A stretch of DNA of 64,000 nt from Metabacillus crassostreae (GTDB taxonomy: Bacteria > Bacillota > Bacilli > Bacillales > Bacillaceae): assembly GCF_016908395.1 (NCBI RefSeq), contig NZ_JAFBDU010000004.1:124001-188000 (forward strand), in the 5' to 3' direction. A program made the position numbers and the translations under genes. The notes below the pieces were generated by a model. It was not told where the DNA came from. It saw only the letters and a list, made by a program, of their open reading frames with translations, and made no database searches. Position 1 is the stretch's first letter; every line of letters starts with the position of its first letter. This document shows positions 16,407 to 24,585 of this stretch, piece by piece.

Positions 16407-17258
16407 ATGATTGAAAAACGACAAGAAGTGAATGCGACAAGCGCAGAAAAACATATTCATACTGACTTTACGAACAATATGACATACGGTGAATATTTGA
16501 GTTTAGATAAAATTCTATCAGCCCAAAATAGATTATCAGGTCATCATGATGAAATGCTGTTTATTGTGATTCATCAAGTTAGTGAATTATGGATGAAGCT
16601 AATTCTTCATGAAACACAGGCAGCTATAAAGTCGATTGAAAATGATGATTTATCAACTGCGCAAAAACGTTTGGCAAGAGTGTCTAAAACACAATCTCAA
16701 ATCATTCAAGCATGGGATGTTCTTTCAACAATGACTCCATCAGAGTATATGGAATTCCGCGATGCATTAGGGCAAGCATCAGGATTTCAATCTTACCAAT
16801 ATCGAATGATCGAATTCGCACTTGGCTATAAAACAGATCATGTATTGAAAATCTATCAAAAAGATCCTGAATTACATAATAGATTACAAGAAGCTTTTGA
16901 AGCTCAAAGCTTATATGATGTGGCAATCGCAGCACTACATAGAGCGGGACTACCTATAGATGATGAGGTTCTAAATCGTGATGTGACACAAACGTATAAG
17001 GATAATGAATCTGTACGTTTAGCATGGCTAGAGGTTTATCGAAATACTGAAAAGTACTGGGAGCTATATGAATTAGCAGAAAAGCTAGTAGATCTTGAGG
17101 ATTGGCTACAGCAATGGCGCTTCCGTCATATGAAAACAGTAGAAAGAGTGATCGGCTTTAAAATTGGTACAGGCGGATCATCTGGTGTTGGTTATTTGAA
17201 AAAGGTATTAGATCAGAGGTTTTTCCCTGAATTATGGGATATCCGAACTGAATTATAA
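16407..17258 (+). CDS. kynA: Tryptophan 2,3-dioxygenase
   Basis: KynA is a heme enzyme that opens the tryptophan indole ring to N-formylkynurenine. The 283-residue protein carries [39 protein letters not shown] (active-site His and substrate pocket) and the C-terminal [26 protein letters not shown] with the heme-ligating His and the carboxylate-binding motif. An AGGAGG precedes the ATG. Together with kynB and kynU it forms a complete tryptophan-to-anthranilate route. Confidence 0.97.
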   Translation: MIEKRQEVNATSAEKHIHTDFTNNMTYGEYLSLDKILSAQNRLSGHHDEMLFIVIHQVSELWMKLILHETQAAIKSIENDDLSTAQKRLARVSKTQSQIIQAWDVLSTMTPSEYMEFRDALGQASGFQSYQYRMIEFALGYKTDHVLKIYQKDPELHNRLQEAFEAQSLYDVAIAALHRAGLPIDDEVLNRDVTQTYKDNESVRLAWLEVYRNTEKYWELYELAEKLVDLEDWLQQWRFRHMKTVERVIGFKIGTGGSSGVGYLKKVLDQRFFPELWDIRTEL

Positions 17259-17354
17259 ATTGAGTGAAAACTTTTTAAGTAAGATCGTTTTGAAAAGTTA
17301 GTAAGTGAAATCATGCATATTGACTGGTCATGGACATAGAGGGGGATGGATCAA

Positions 17355-18704
17355 TTGAGTAAAAATAGAGAGCAGTGGTCTTCTAAATTTGGTTTTATCA
17401 TGGCATCAGCCGGGGCTGCGATCGGTCTTGGAGCAATATGGAAGTTTCCGTATGTAACAGGCATGAGTGGTGGGGGAGCATTTTTATTAATGTTCATTGC
17501 TTTCACCATTCTTATTGGACTTCCTATGTTAATTTCTGAGTTTATCATCGGACGAGGTGCACAAAAAGAAGCTGTTTCTGCCTACCGCAAGCTAGCAGCT
17601 AATAGCTTATGGACAATAACAGGACCATTAGGGGTAATTGGTTGCTTTCTGTTGTTATCTTTTTATGCAGTTGTAGGTGGCTGGGTTTTAATTTATAGCA
17701 TCATGGCGATTAGTGGGAATGTTATTGAAGCAAATGTAAGCTATCCTGATTTATTTGGAAGTATTACAGCAACACCTACAACAACATTACTTGGCTTAGC
17801 AGTGTTTTTACTAATCAATATTCTTGTTATCTCAATTGGCATCAAAAATGGAATTGAAAAAGCAAGTAAATATATGATGCCACTTTTGTTTGTGTTTTTT
17901 ATCATTTTAGTTGTAAGATCACTTACTTTAGAAGGTGCAATGGAAGGAATCGAATTCTTCTTAAAACCTGACTTCTCAGAAATTACTGGTGGATCTGTTT
18001 TGTATGCACTTGGACAATCTTTCTTTGCTTTAGCTGTTGGTTTTTCATGTATGGTCACATATAGCTCATATTTAGATAAGAAAGTAAGTATTCCATCTTC
18101 AGCAGGCTCTGTTGTTTTGATGAATATCTTTGTTTCAATTCTTGCAGGACTTGCGATTTTCCCAGTTGTATTTGCCTTTGACTTTGAACCAGCAGAAGGA
18201 CCAGGCTTGCTATTTATGGTATTACCAGCTGTCTTTTCACAAATTCCAGCTGGAGAATTCTTTTTAGCGGTATTTCTAGTGTTATTCTTATTTGCAACTT
18301 TAACATCTTCTTTTAGTTTGCTAGAAATCATAGTATCGGCATTTACGGAAAGTGGAAAACGCTCAAGAAAGAAGGCTACATGGATATCAGGATTCATTGT
18401 GTTCATAGCAGGCATTCCAGCTGCTCTATCCTTTAGTCATCTACAAGGCTTTAAAATTTTCGGTAAAACCGTTTTTGATGCAACTGATTTTCTCGTAAGT
18501 AATATTATGCTGCCACTAGGCTGTTTACTGATTGCATTATTTATTACATTCAAAATGAATAAGCAGCTAGTGAAGGATGAATTTACTTTAAGCAACAAAT
18601 TATCACCTGGGATGTTCACACTTTGGAGCTTTTTGATGAGGTGGGTTGTTCCTCTGACAATTATTGTTGTATTTTTAGGCACACTTGGGATTTTAAAAGG
18701 ATAA
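17355..18704 (+). CDS. NSS-family sodium-dependent transporter, probable tryptophan importer
   Basis: The approximately 449-residue protein with about eleven membrane helices belongs to the neurotransmitter:sodium symporter family. The first helix carries the sodium-site motif GAAIGLGAIWKFPYVTGMSGGGAF, and other family stretches include FYAVVGGWVLIYS and SFFALAVGFSCMVTYSSYL. TTG at 17355 lies 9 bases after GAGGGGG and is preferred to ATG 17346, which nearly touches it. It follows kynA on the same strand at about 95 bp, so uptake of tryptophan (as for TnaT) or a kynurenine-pathway compound is likely. The 3' 197 bp of the gene and its downstream DNA are tandemly duplicated further on. Confidence 0.9.
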   Translation: MSKNREQWSSKFGFIMASAGAAIGLGAIWKFPYVTGMSGGGAFLLMFIAFTILIGLPMLISEFIIGRGAQKEAVSAYRKLAANSLWTITGPLGVIGCFLLLSFYAVVGGWVLIYSIMAISGNVIEANVSYPDLFGSITATPTTTLLGLAVFLLINILVISIGIKNGIEKASKYMMPLLFVFFIILVVRSLTLEGAMEGIEFFLKPDFSEITGGSVLYALGQSFFALAVGFSCMVTYSSYLDKKVSIPSSAGSVVLMNIFVSILAGLAIFPVVFAFDFEPAEGPGLLFMVLPAVFSQIPAGEFFLAVFLVLFLFATLTSSFSLLEIIVSAFTESGKRSRKKATWISGFIVFIAGIPAALSFSHLQGFKIFGKTVFDATDFLVSNIMLPLGCLLIALFITFKMNKQLVKDEFTLSNKLSPGMFTLWSFLMRWVVPLTIIVVFLGTLGILKG

Positions 18705-19016
18705 TATGTGGGCACTTTCTCTCTAAGGGGAAGGTGCTTTTTATTTTGCTTTGAGCTGGGTGATGTTGTGTTGTGCGATTTTTGTCGAAAATAGTCTAAT
18801 CGCTGATAAATTCTCAGAATCGCTGATAAATCCGAAAAATCGCTGATATTTTCTCAAGAATCGCTGATAAATCCAAAAAATCGCTGATAACGTCAATATT
18901 CAAAGAACAAGGCTACTAAACCATCTCTTCAAAAGCCACTTGGAACCCATTTGAATCATCATTTGTAGCTCAACTATAAAAAACTAGTACAAAACCTAGG
19001 ATTTAAGCTTGAATTT
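18508..19016. repeat. Tandem duplication, copy A (3' end of NSS gene plus downstream DNA)
   Basis: Copy A runs from TGCTGCCACTAGGCTG (18508) to the start of copy B at 19017. It includes the last 197 bp of the transporter gene, its terminator-like hairpin (GGGCACTTTCTC ... AAGGTGC, T run at about 18740), a run of AATCGCTGATAA repeats, and a shared tail with CAAAGAACAAGGCTACTAAA. The two copies are clearly alignable throughout. This accounts for most of the 1-kb non-genic gap. Confidence 0.85.
18798..18890. repeat. AATCGCTGATAA array, five units at 20-21 bp spacing
   Basis: Units begin at 18798, 18818, 18838, 18859 and 18879 (the third ends TAT instead of TAA). Variable 8-9-bp spacers separate the 12-bp unit. 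It is too short and too tightly spaced for CRISPR. Copy B of the duplication keeps only two units. Confidence 0.85.
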
Positions 19017-19213
19017 TGCTGCCACTAGGCTGCTTACTGATCACTATGTTTACTTTTTTAAAAATGAATAAGCAGCTAGTGAAGGATGAATTTACTTTAA
19101 GCAACAAATTATCACCTGGGATGTTCACACTTTGGAGCTTTTTGATGAAGTGGGTTGTTCCTGTGACCATTATTGTTGTATTTTTAGGCACACTTGGGAT
19201 TTTAAAAGGATAA
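19017..19213 (+). pseudogene. Truncated duplicate of the NSS transporter C-terminus
   Basis: A frame of about 65 residues repeats the transporter C-terminus in the same phase (LPLGCLLI ... KMNKQLVKDEFTLSNKLS ... GTLGILKG). The substitutions are mostly conservative (R to K, L to V), but a short stretch differs (ALFITF versus TMFTFL). No start codon with an RBS is present, so it is a fragment, not a working gene. The conservative changes suggest it came from a once-functional gene end or a paralogue. Confidence 0.85.
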
Positions 19214-19463
19214 TATGATGGCACTTTCTCTATATGGGGAAGGTGCTTTTTTATTTTGCTTGAGCTGGGTGATGTTGTGTTGTGCGATTTTTGTCGAAAA
19301 TAGTCTAATCGCTGATAAATCCAAAAAATCGCTGATAACGTCAATATTCAAAGAACAAGGCTACTAAACCATCTCTTCAAAAGCCAATTGGAACCCAATT
19401 GATGCATCTTTTGTAGCTCATTTATAAAAAACTAGTACAAAACCTATGGTTTAAGCTTGATTT
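19017..19463. repeat. Tandem duplication, copy B
   Basis: About 447 bp, colinear with copy A but about 60 bp shorter because only two AATCGCTGATAA units (19307-19318, 19327-19338) remain instead of five. It ends near TTTAAGCTTGATTTG. The remaining 270 bp before the next gene hold no recognised feature apart from its ribosome binding site. Confidence 0.85.
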
Positions 19464-19733
19464 GTTTTCTTAATCATTAAATAATGAATATGTTCAGGAA
19501 TAAAAACCTGTTTAGAATTTTAGCTCAAAAGGGAATTCTTATAATAAGCCACTTTCCGCTAATTAATTTTCCATGAATCAGTGTAATTTATTGTATAAAA
19601 GGGTACCACTAGGCAGTATAGATTGAGAGATGAAGAGCTAGTTTCTCAATAGATAAGAAGGGTTATACTTATACTATGTATCATTGAATTTACATAAGAT
19701 TTTCTAGTATGTGAAAAAAAGGGGGAATAGTCA

Positions 19734-20693
19734 TTGTCTTATATTTTATTACTTGTTGGTCTTGCCTTACTTATTAAGGGGGCTGATTATTTTGTTGAAG
19801 GTGCTTCAAGTATTGCACGGTCATTAAATGTATCACCTTTGCTGATTGGTTTGACGATCGTTGCTTTTGGAACAAGTTCACCTGAGGCAACAGTTAGTAT
19901 TATTGCAGCTCTAGAGGAAAATGCTGGAGTGGCGTTAGGTAATGTTGTAGGAAGTAATATCTTCAATATTACACTTGTTGTTGGGATAACAGCATTGTTA
20001 AATCCGTTAAAGGTTGAAAGTGAAACGATACGGAAGGAAATTCCTTATACGTTACTCGCAAGTACTGTGTTATTTGTTTTAATTAGTGATATCTCATTAC
20101 AAGCATTAGATGCTAATTTTATTACAAGAAGCGACGGGTTCATTTTGTTACTTTTCTTTGCCATTTTCTTGTATTACATTTTTGAAGTTGCAAGACATAG
20201 TCGTGACAAGGTCAAGGAGGAAAGTGCAGATACTCCTAAGTCTTCATCGAAAGTGAAGAATACTGTATTCACGATTGGTGGCTTGGCTGCCATTATCTTT
20301 GGTGGTGACATTGTAGTTGATAATGCAACAACAATTGCTTTTTCTTTTGGCATGAGTGAAACATTAGTAGGATTAACAATTGTTGCAATCGGTACATCAC
20401 TTCCAGAGTTGATTACTTCCATAACTGCTGCCATTAAGAAGGAAAGTGAAATTGCTTTAGGAAATATAGTTGGAAGTAATATCTTTAATATTTTATTTGT
20501 TTTAGGAGCAGCTTCTGTTGTATCTCCATTAGCGGTTGATAGTAAGATTTTTATCGATGTTTTACTGATGATCATCATCACTGTTGTTTTACTTGTGTTC
20601 TCAAGAACAGGATTTAGAATAGGAAAACGCGAGGGTGTATTCCTCATAATTTCTTATATCGTGTATATGGCTTACATTCTAATGAGAAATTAA
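19734..20693 (+). CDS. Calcium/sodium (CaCA) antiporter, YrbG-like
   Basis: The 319-residue membrane protein has about ten helices in two inverted halves. Each half carries the ion-binding alpha-repeat: GTSSPEATVSIIAALEENAG with ALGNVVGSNIFN, and GTSLPELITSITAAIKKESE with ALGNIVGSNIFN. This is the cation/calcium exchanger signature, normally exporting Ca2+ in exchange for Na+ (or K+). A short charged loop (about residues 148-175) separates the halves. TTG 19734 is the start, 8 bases after AAGGGGG. The aldo/keto reductase begins about 50 bp downstream and may be cotranscribed. Confidence 0.92.
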   Translation: MSYILLLVGLALLIKGADYFVEGASSIARSLNVSPLLIGLTIVAFGTSSPEATVSIIAALEENAGVALGNVVGSNIFNITLVVGITALLNPLKVESETIRKEIPYTLLASTVLFVLISDISLQALDANFITRSDGFILLLFFAIFLYYIFEVARHSRDKVKEESADTPKSSSKVKNTVFTIGGLAAIIFGGDIVVDNATTIAFSFGMSETLVGLTIVAIGTSLPELITSITAAIKKESEIALGNIVGSNIFNILFVLGAASVVSPLAVDSKIFIDVLLMIIITVVLLVFSRTGFRIGKREGVFLIISYIVYMAYILMRN

Positions 20694-20746
20694 TATGTTA
20701 AGCTTGCAAAATATATTAAAAAAAATAGCTAATAAGAGGTGTAACC

Positions 20747-21664
20747 GTGAAATATAGAAGACTAGGTAAAACAGATTTAAAGGTATCAGTTGTTGGTATT
20801 GGCACATGGCAATTTGGAGGCGAATGGGGAAAGGATTTTACACAAACTGAAGTAGATGCAATTTTTTCACATTCTAAAGATTTAGGTATCAATTTAATTG
20901 ATACGGCAGAATGTTATGGACCACATCATATGTCTGAAAAATTTATTGGTGATTATTTATCAAGACATAATAGAGATGAGTGGATTGTTGCTTCTAAGTT
21001 CGGTCATAAATGGCATGATCAAAGAGAACCATCATGGAATGTGGATGATATTCTTGTACAGTTAGAGGAATCATTACAAGCATTGAAAACAGATTATATT
21101 GATCTTTATCAATTTCATTCAGGATCTGATGATGTTTTTAATCATGATGATTTGTGGACAATGCTTGATAAACAAGTGCAAGCTGGTAAAATTCGCAACT
21201 TAGGAATTTCCATTGGTGCAAACGATAATATTTACCAAACCTCAAGAGCTACCGAGGTAAATGCAAAAGCCATTCAAGTTGTGTATAACAGACTTGATAG
21301 AGTACCTGAGGAAAAGGTGTTTCCTTCATGTATGGAACAGGATTTAGGAGTTCTAGCTAGAGTTCCATTAGCAAGTGGATTTTTGAGTGGTAAATACCAA
21401 CCTGGTGCATCTTTTAAGGATGTTGTTCGTAAAAGACATCAGCAGGAAGTTATTGATGAAAAGCTTCGCTTAGTAGAAAAAATCAAGCGTGAAGAAGTGC
21501 CAGAAGGAGTTAATATGGCAACCTGGGCTTTAGCATGGTGCTTGCAGCATCCTGCTGTCACAACTGTTATTCCAGGGTGTAAAAATCCTGAACAAGTAGA
21601 AGCAAATGCAAAGGCTGCTGATCTTAGCTTAGTGAGTGATCAACATCCTAGTGGCATAAAATGA
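20747..21664 (+). CDS. Aldo/keto reductase
   Basis: The 305-residue (alpha/beta)8 NAD(P)H oxidoreductase has the family pattern YRRLGKTDLKVSVVGIGTWQFGG. The catalytic tetrad is visible: Asp and Tyr in LIDTAECYG, Lys in ASKFGHK, and His in YQFHSGSDD. The cofactor-binding end is VIPGCKNPEQVEANAKA. Start is GTG with AAGAGGTG upstream. Substrate unknown; the YajO/YccK-type branch reduces various aldehydes. It ends 7 bp before repeat element copy 2. Confidence 0.92.
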   Translation: MKYRRLGKTDLKVSVVGIGTWQFGGEWGKDFTQTEVDAIFSHSKDLGINLIDTAECYGPHHMSEKFIGDYLSRHNRDEWIVASKFGHKWHDQREPSWNVDDILVQLEESLQALKTDYIDLYQFHSGSDDVFNHDDLWTMLDKQVQAGKIRNLGISIGANDNIYQTSRATEVNAKAIQVVYNRLDRVPEEKVFPSCMEQDLGVLARVPLASGFLSGKYQPGASFKDVVRKRHQQEVIDEKLRLVEKIKREEVPEGVNMATWALAWCLQHPAVTTVIPGCKNPEQVEANAKAADLSLVSDQHPSGIK

Positions 21665-21670
21665 TAAAGA

Positions 21671-22008
21671 GGCTGGGACATAATTGGAGAAGTCATACAA
21701 AAAGACGAATAAATCTAAAATCAGTTAAGCTTTTAAAGAAACAAGTTCGTTCCATTGCGCTACAGACACTCGCTTTCCACGGGGAGGAAGCTGAGCCTCC
21801 TCGGCATGCCTGCGGGGTCTCAGCCTTTCCTCAATTCCCGTAGGAGTCGAGTGTCTTCCGCTCCATTCCACTAGTTCTTAAAAATAGTATGGAAAGTCAA
21901 AAATCTATTGAAGACGATATATATAAACCCGAACTATTAGGCGAATTAACTGAAAATATCACCTAATAATTTGGGTTTTTCAATAACTTAATTACTTATG
22001 TCCCAACC
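21671..22008. mobile_element. MITE-like repeat element, copy 2
   Basis: 338 bp with terminal inverted repeats GGCTGGGACATAATT (21671-21685) and ACTTATGTCCCAACC (21994-22008). It is nearly the same as copy 1 but inverted. It includes the hairpin core (GACACTCG ... CGAGTGTC) and the ACCCGAA ... TTTGGGT terminator-like stem (about 21926-21980). It sits between convergent genes and supplies a bidirectional end. Confidence 0.85.
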
Positions 22009-22022
22009 TTTTCTAAATTTAG

Positions 22023-22325
22023 TTAAATCGAATTCAAAGCCTCATCCAGCCCTTTAAATCCACTAACATCCTCAGAATTTGGTTCATCTGTTTCAATTGT
22101 CCATTCTGAATTTCCGTTTTCTAAGCGTCCATCGTCTTTTTTTATATACGGGGTATGTATCATGTACGACTTTCCGTCTTTGCGGATTGTATAGCCCATA
22201 TGATAAAGATCCTTAGCACCTTCTTCTTCAAATACACCAATATCCTCAATATTATATTTAGTCATGAGGTGCTCAAATGAGTTTTGTAGCTCGTTTATAA
22301 CTGATTCTCGACTGTTATTGTCCAT
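22023..22325 (-). CDS. Small acidic Bacillus protein, probably DUF5634
   Basis: The 100-residue acidic soluble protein has the features SFEHLMTKYNIEDIGVFEEEGAKD, MGYTIRKDGKSYMIHTPY and EWTIETDEP. These recall a Bacillus-specific family I believe is DUF5634; function is unknown. ATG has a GGAGATG-type site upstream. It converges on the aldo/keto reductase with repeat copy 2 in between. Confidence 0.7.
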   Translation of the reverse strand: MDNNSRESVINELQNSFEHLMTKYNIEDIGVFEEEGAKDLYHMGYTIRKDGKSYMIHTPYIKKDDGRLENGNSEWTIETDEPNSEDVSGFKGLDEALNSI

Positions 22326-22486
22326 GGAAAAACATCTCCTTTCTTAGGCTATATTTATTTTTTAATATGTCTTAATTGTTGTGGATTAACCATAATCTTA
22401 AATGGGTTTTTATGGAGTAGATATATTACTAAATCTAATCCACACTAAAAGATGTAGTTGCTTAATAAATAGGAGGGATTTAACGA

Positions 22487-23398
22487 ATGTTTTATCATGT
22501 AAAAGAGCTTCAATATGATGCGAAACCAAGTCATCCGGATCCTGTTTATGCTAAAAAGCTACAAGAAATTCTTGGTGGGCAATATGGTGAAATGTCAGTT
22601 ATGATGCAGTACCTTTTTCAAGGCTGGAATTGTCGTGCAGAAGGTAAATATCGTGATATGATTTTAGATATAGCAACAGAAGAAATAGCACATGTTGAAA
22701 TGATTGCAACAATGATTGCACAATTATTAGATGGAGCTCCTGCAAATGATCAGGAACAAGGAGCAAAGGATCCTGCAGTAGAAGCTGTGCTTGGAGGAAT
22801 GAATCCACAGCATGCAATTGTTAATGGCTTAGGTGCACAGCCTAACGATAATGGCTTAGGTGCACAGCCTAACGATAGTGTTGGCTTTCCATGGACAGCA
22901 CGCTATACAATTGCCAGCGGAAACTTATTAGCAGATTTTAGAGCCAATTTAAATGCTGAATCACAAGGAAGACTTCAAGTATGTCGTTTATATGAAATGA
23001 CAACAGATCCTGGTGTTAGGGATATGCTCTCATTTTTAATTGCTCGTGATACAATGCATCAAAATCAGTGGATGGCTGCTATTGAGGAGCTTGAACAAAC
23101 TCAAGGAGCAATTGTTCCAAGTACATTTAACCAGGAATATGAAAAACAAGAGGTTTCGTACTCGTTCATGAATTACTCTGAAGGTGAAGAAAGTAGTTCA
23201 GGTAGATGGGCGAATGGTCCAACATTTGATGGACAAGCAAACTTTGAATACATTCAAAATCCTAAAGCAATGGGACAAAAGCCAAGTCTACAACCAGGAC
23301 CAGCTTATATTCATGGAACAAATCCAATGGATATGAGAATGATGCAAGGTGCTGGAAAGATGGAGCCAAATCAAATGAGTAATCAGCCATTACAATAA
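22487..23398 (+). CDS. Manganese catalase (YdbD/YjqC-like)
   Basis: The 303-residue protein matches dimanganese catalases, which split hydrogen peroxide without heme. Metal-ligand stretches are visible: LGGQYGEMSVMMQYLFQGW, ATEEIAHVEMIATMIAQLL, and later LLADFRANLNAESQGRLQVCRLYEMTTDPGVRDMLSFLIARDTMHQNQW. The C-terminal region is a flexible Gln/Asn/Met-rich tail. The family motif NGLGAQPND is present twice in a row, encoded by a perfect 27-bp duplication (22823-22876). AGGAGGG precedes the ATG. Related proteins occur in spores and coats (CotJC), so a role in oxidative stress or spore protection is likely. Confidence 0.93.
   Translation: MFYHVKELQYDAKPSHPDPVYAKKLQEILGGQYGEMSVMMQYLFQGWNCRAEGKYRDMILDIATEEIAHVEMIATMIAQLLDGAPANDQEQGAKDPAVEAVLGGMNPQHAIVNGLGAQPNDNGLGAQPNDSVGFPWTARYTIASGNLLADFRANLNAESQGRLQVCRLYEMTTDPGVRDMLSFLIARDTMHQNQWMAAIEELEQTQGAIVPSTFNQEYEKQEVSYSFMNYSEGEESSSGRWANGPTFDGQANFEYIQNPKAMGQKPSLQPGPAYIHGTNPMDMRMMQGAGKMEPNQMSNQPLQ
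22823..22876 (+). repeat. Perfect 27-bp in-frame tandem duplication
   Basis: The segment 22823-22849 is repeated exactly at 22850-22876, adding nine residues (NGLGAQPND) to the Mn catalase. No mismatch between copies suggests a recent slippage event. Confidence 0.95.
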
Positions 23399-23411
23399 GT
23401 AGAAGGAATTA

Positions 23412-23718
23412 GGTTGGGATTTAAATTCACACAGTTGAAAGAAACAAGTTCGTTCCACTGCGCTGCAGACATTTGCTTTCCGCGGGGAGGAAGCTAAGCC
23501 TCCTCGGCGCAAGCGCCTGTGGGGTCTCAGCCTTTCCTCTGCACCCGCAGGAGTCAAATGTCTTCCGCTCCGTTCCACTAGTTCTTAAAAAGAGTATGCA
23601 AGATCAAAAAATCTATTGAAGACAGCAAATAAAAACTCGAAATATTAGGCGAATAATTAATTGAAATATCTCCTAATATTTCGGGTTTATCATAAGCTTA
23701 AATACTTAATTCCCAGCC
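23412..23718. mobile_element. MITE-like repeat element, copy 3
   Basis: 307 bp with ends GGTTGGGATTTAAAT (23412-23426) and ACTTAATTCCCAGCC (23704-23718). It is more diverged and shorter than copies 1 and 2. The core arms are AGACATTTG (23467-23475) and CAAATGTCT (23555-23563), showing paired changes relative to the other copies. Its right end encodes the last residues and stop codon of the minus-strand uracil-DNA-glycosylase-like gene. Confidence 0.8.
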
Positions 23719-24464
23719 TCATTTTTCTCCAACCAATCTTCTACAAGGTTTTTAAGTGTTTGTTTTTGCTCTTCGAATTGCTTTTTTCGATGTCCATTAG
23801 CACCTGAAGGATGTGGGAAGCCATGTAAATAAGTATGCTCTAAGTGTTTACCTTCAGAAAGTAGTTGTTTAATCAAATGTTCTACTGTTTTGCCTAGTGG
23901 AATGATCAGAGCAGGTGACTGAATTTGCTCCAGTTCTTTTGAAAATTCATGAAAAGCATATGAAGATAATAACGGAGAGCTTATGACACTAGGCTTATGC
24001 CCAGTATAATTTTTTTCTTGATAAAAAACAGGGTATTTCATAATCGATGTGGTATGTAATAAATGTCTTTGTTCATGAAATAGTGAGCTAGTGCTATTTG
24101 ACTGACTAATCTCATTGATGGAGCATTGATCAAGCATGTCTATCAAATTTTTTCTCATATTTCCAGAGAAACTGGCAGCAATCTTTGCTTCTTTTAATGA
24201 TTGCTCTATAGGATGGTGTTGATTTATGCTTTTGATTATTTGTGTGTATGCTTCTTTCATTTGTACCCAGCCTGGGGTAATACCGACAATCACAATTTTA
24301 GCAGCTTTGTTTATATATTCATTATGGGGTGAGTAATACATACTTAATTGGTCTTCTTTAGCAATTAAAAGCTTATCAGTGAGTAGATCATCTTTTGTTA
24401 GAGTTTTGTTTGAGTTTAAAGATAAGATGGAAGGTAAATAGAGGTCTAATTTAGTTTCTAGCAA
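23706..24464 (-). CDS. Uracil-DNA glycosylase superfamily protein
   Basis: The 252-residue protein has the superfamily landmarks: the water-activating loop IVGITPGWVQ, the base-binding LLHTTSIMKYPVF, a third stretch ALIIPLGKTVEHLIK, and the DNA-minor-groove loop HGFPHPSGANGHR. It is thus likely to remove a damaged base or is a relative with another activity; it is not the canonical Ung. TTG start 24464 has GAGG at 8 bases. Its C-terminal residues AGN and stop fall within the inverted repeat end of element copy 3. Confidence 0.8.
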   Translation of the reverse strand: MLETKLDLYLPSILSLNSNKTLTKDDLLTDKLLIAKEDQLSMYYSPHNEYINKAAKIVIVGITPGWVQMKEAYTQIIKSINQHHPIEQSLKEAKIAASFSGNMRKNLIDMLDQCSINEISQSNSTSSLFHEQRHLLHTTSIMKYPVFYQEKNYTGHKPSVISSPLLSSYAFHEFSKELEQIQSPALIIPLGKTVEHLIKQLLSEGKHLEHTYLHGFPHPSGANGHRKKQFEEQKQTLKNLVEDWLEKNEAGN

Positions 24465-24540
24465 GTCATTTTCCTCGTGCTTTCACTAAGATTACATTCT
24501 ATATTTAGTTTTAGTAAATTCTCCAATCCGTATTCATAAG

Positions 24541-24568
24541 AAAAAAACCAATCAAATTCTGATTGGTC
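24541..24568 (-). terminator. Rho-independent terminator of the osmoprotectant ABC operon
   Basis: On the minus strand ACCAATCA and TGATTGGT pair around a 4-nt loop and are followed by a run of T's. Confidence 0.88.
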
Positions 24569-24585
24569 TTTCTATGATGCTTCTA

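Noticed and set aside
17741-18415. 224-codon ORF antisense to the NSS transporter
   Set aside because: Its composition mirrors a hydrophobic membrane gene read backwards; no RBS, and the sense gene is unambiguous.
18798-18890. CRISPR array
   Set aside because: Units of 12 bp with 8-9-bp spacers are far below CRISPR sizes; there are no cas genes.
20174-20647. 157-codon ORF antisense to the Na/Ca antiporter
   Set aside because: Shadow of a membrane protein gene; no start signals or family resemblance.
21661-21843. 60-codon ORF on the plus strand
   Set aside because: It is the same repeat family (copy 2) and overlaps the aldo/keto reductase end.
23390-23578. 62-codon ORF on the minus strand
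   Set aside because: It lies in repeat element copy 3 with no RBS; not conserved as a frame among copies.
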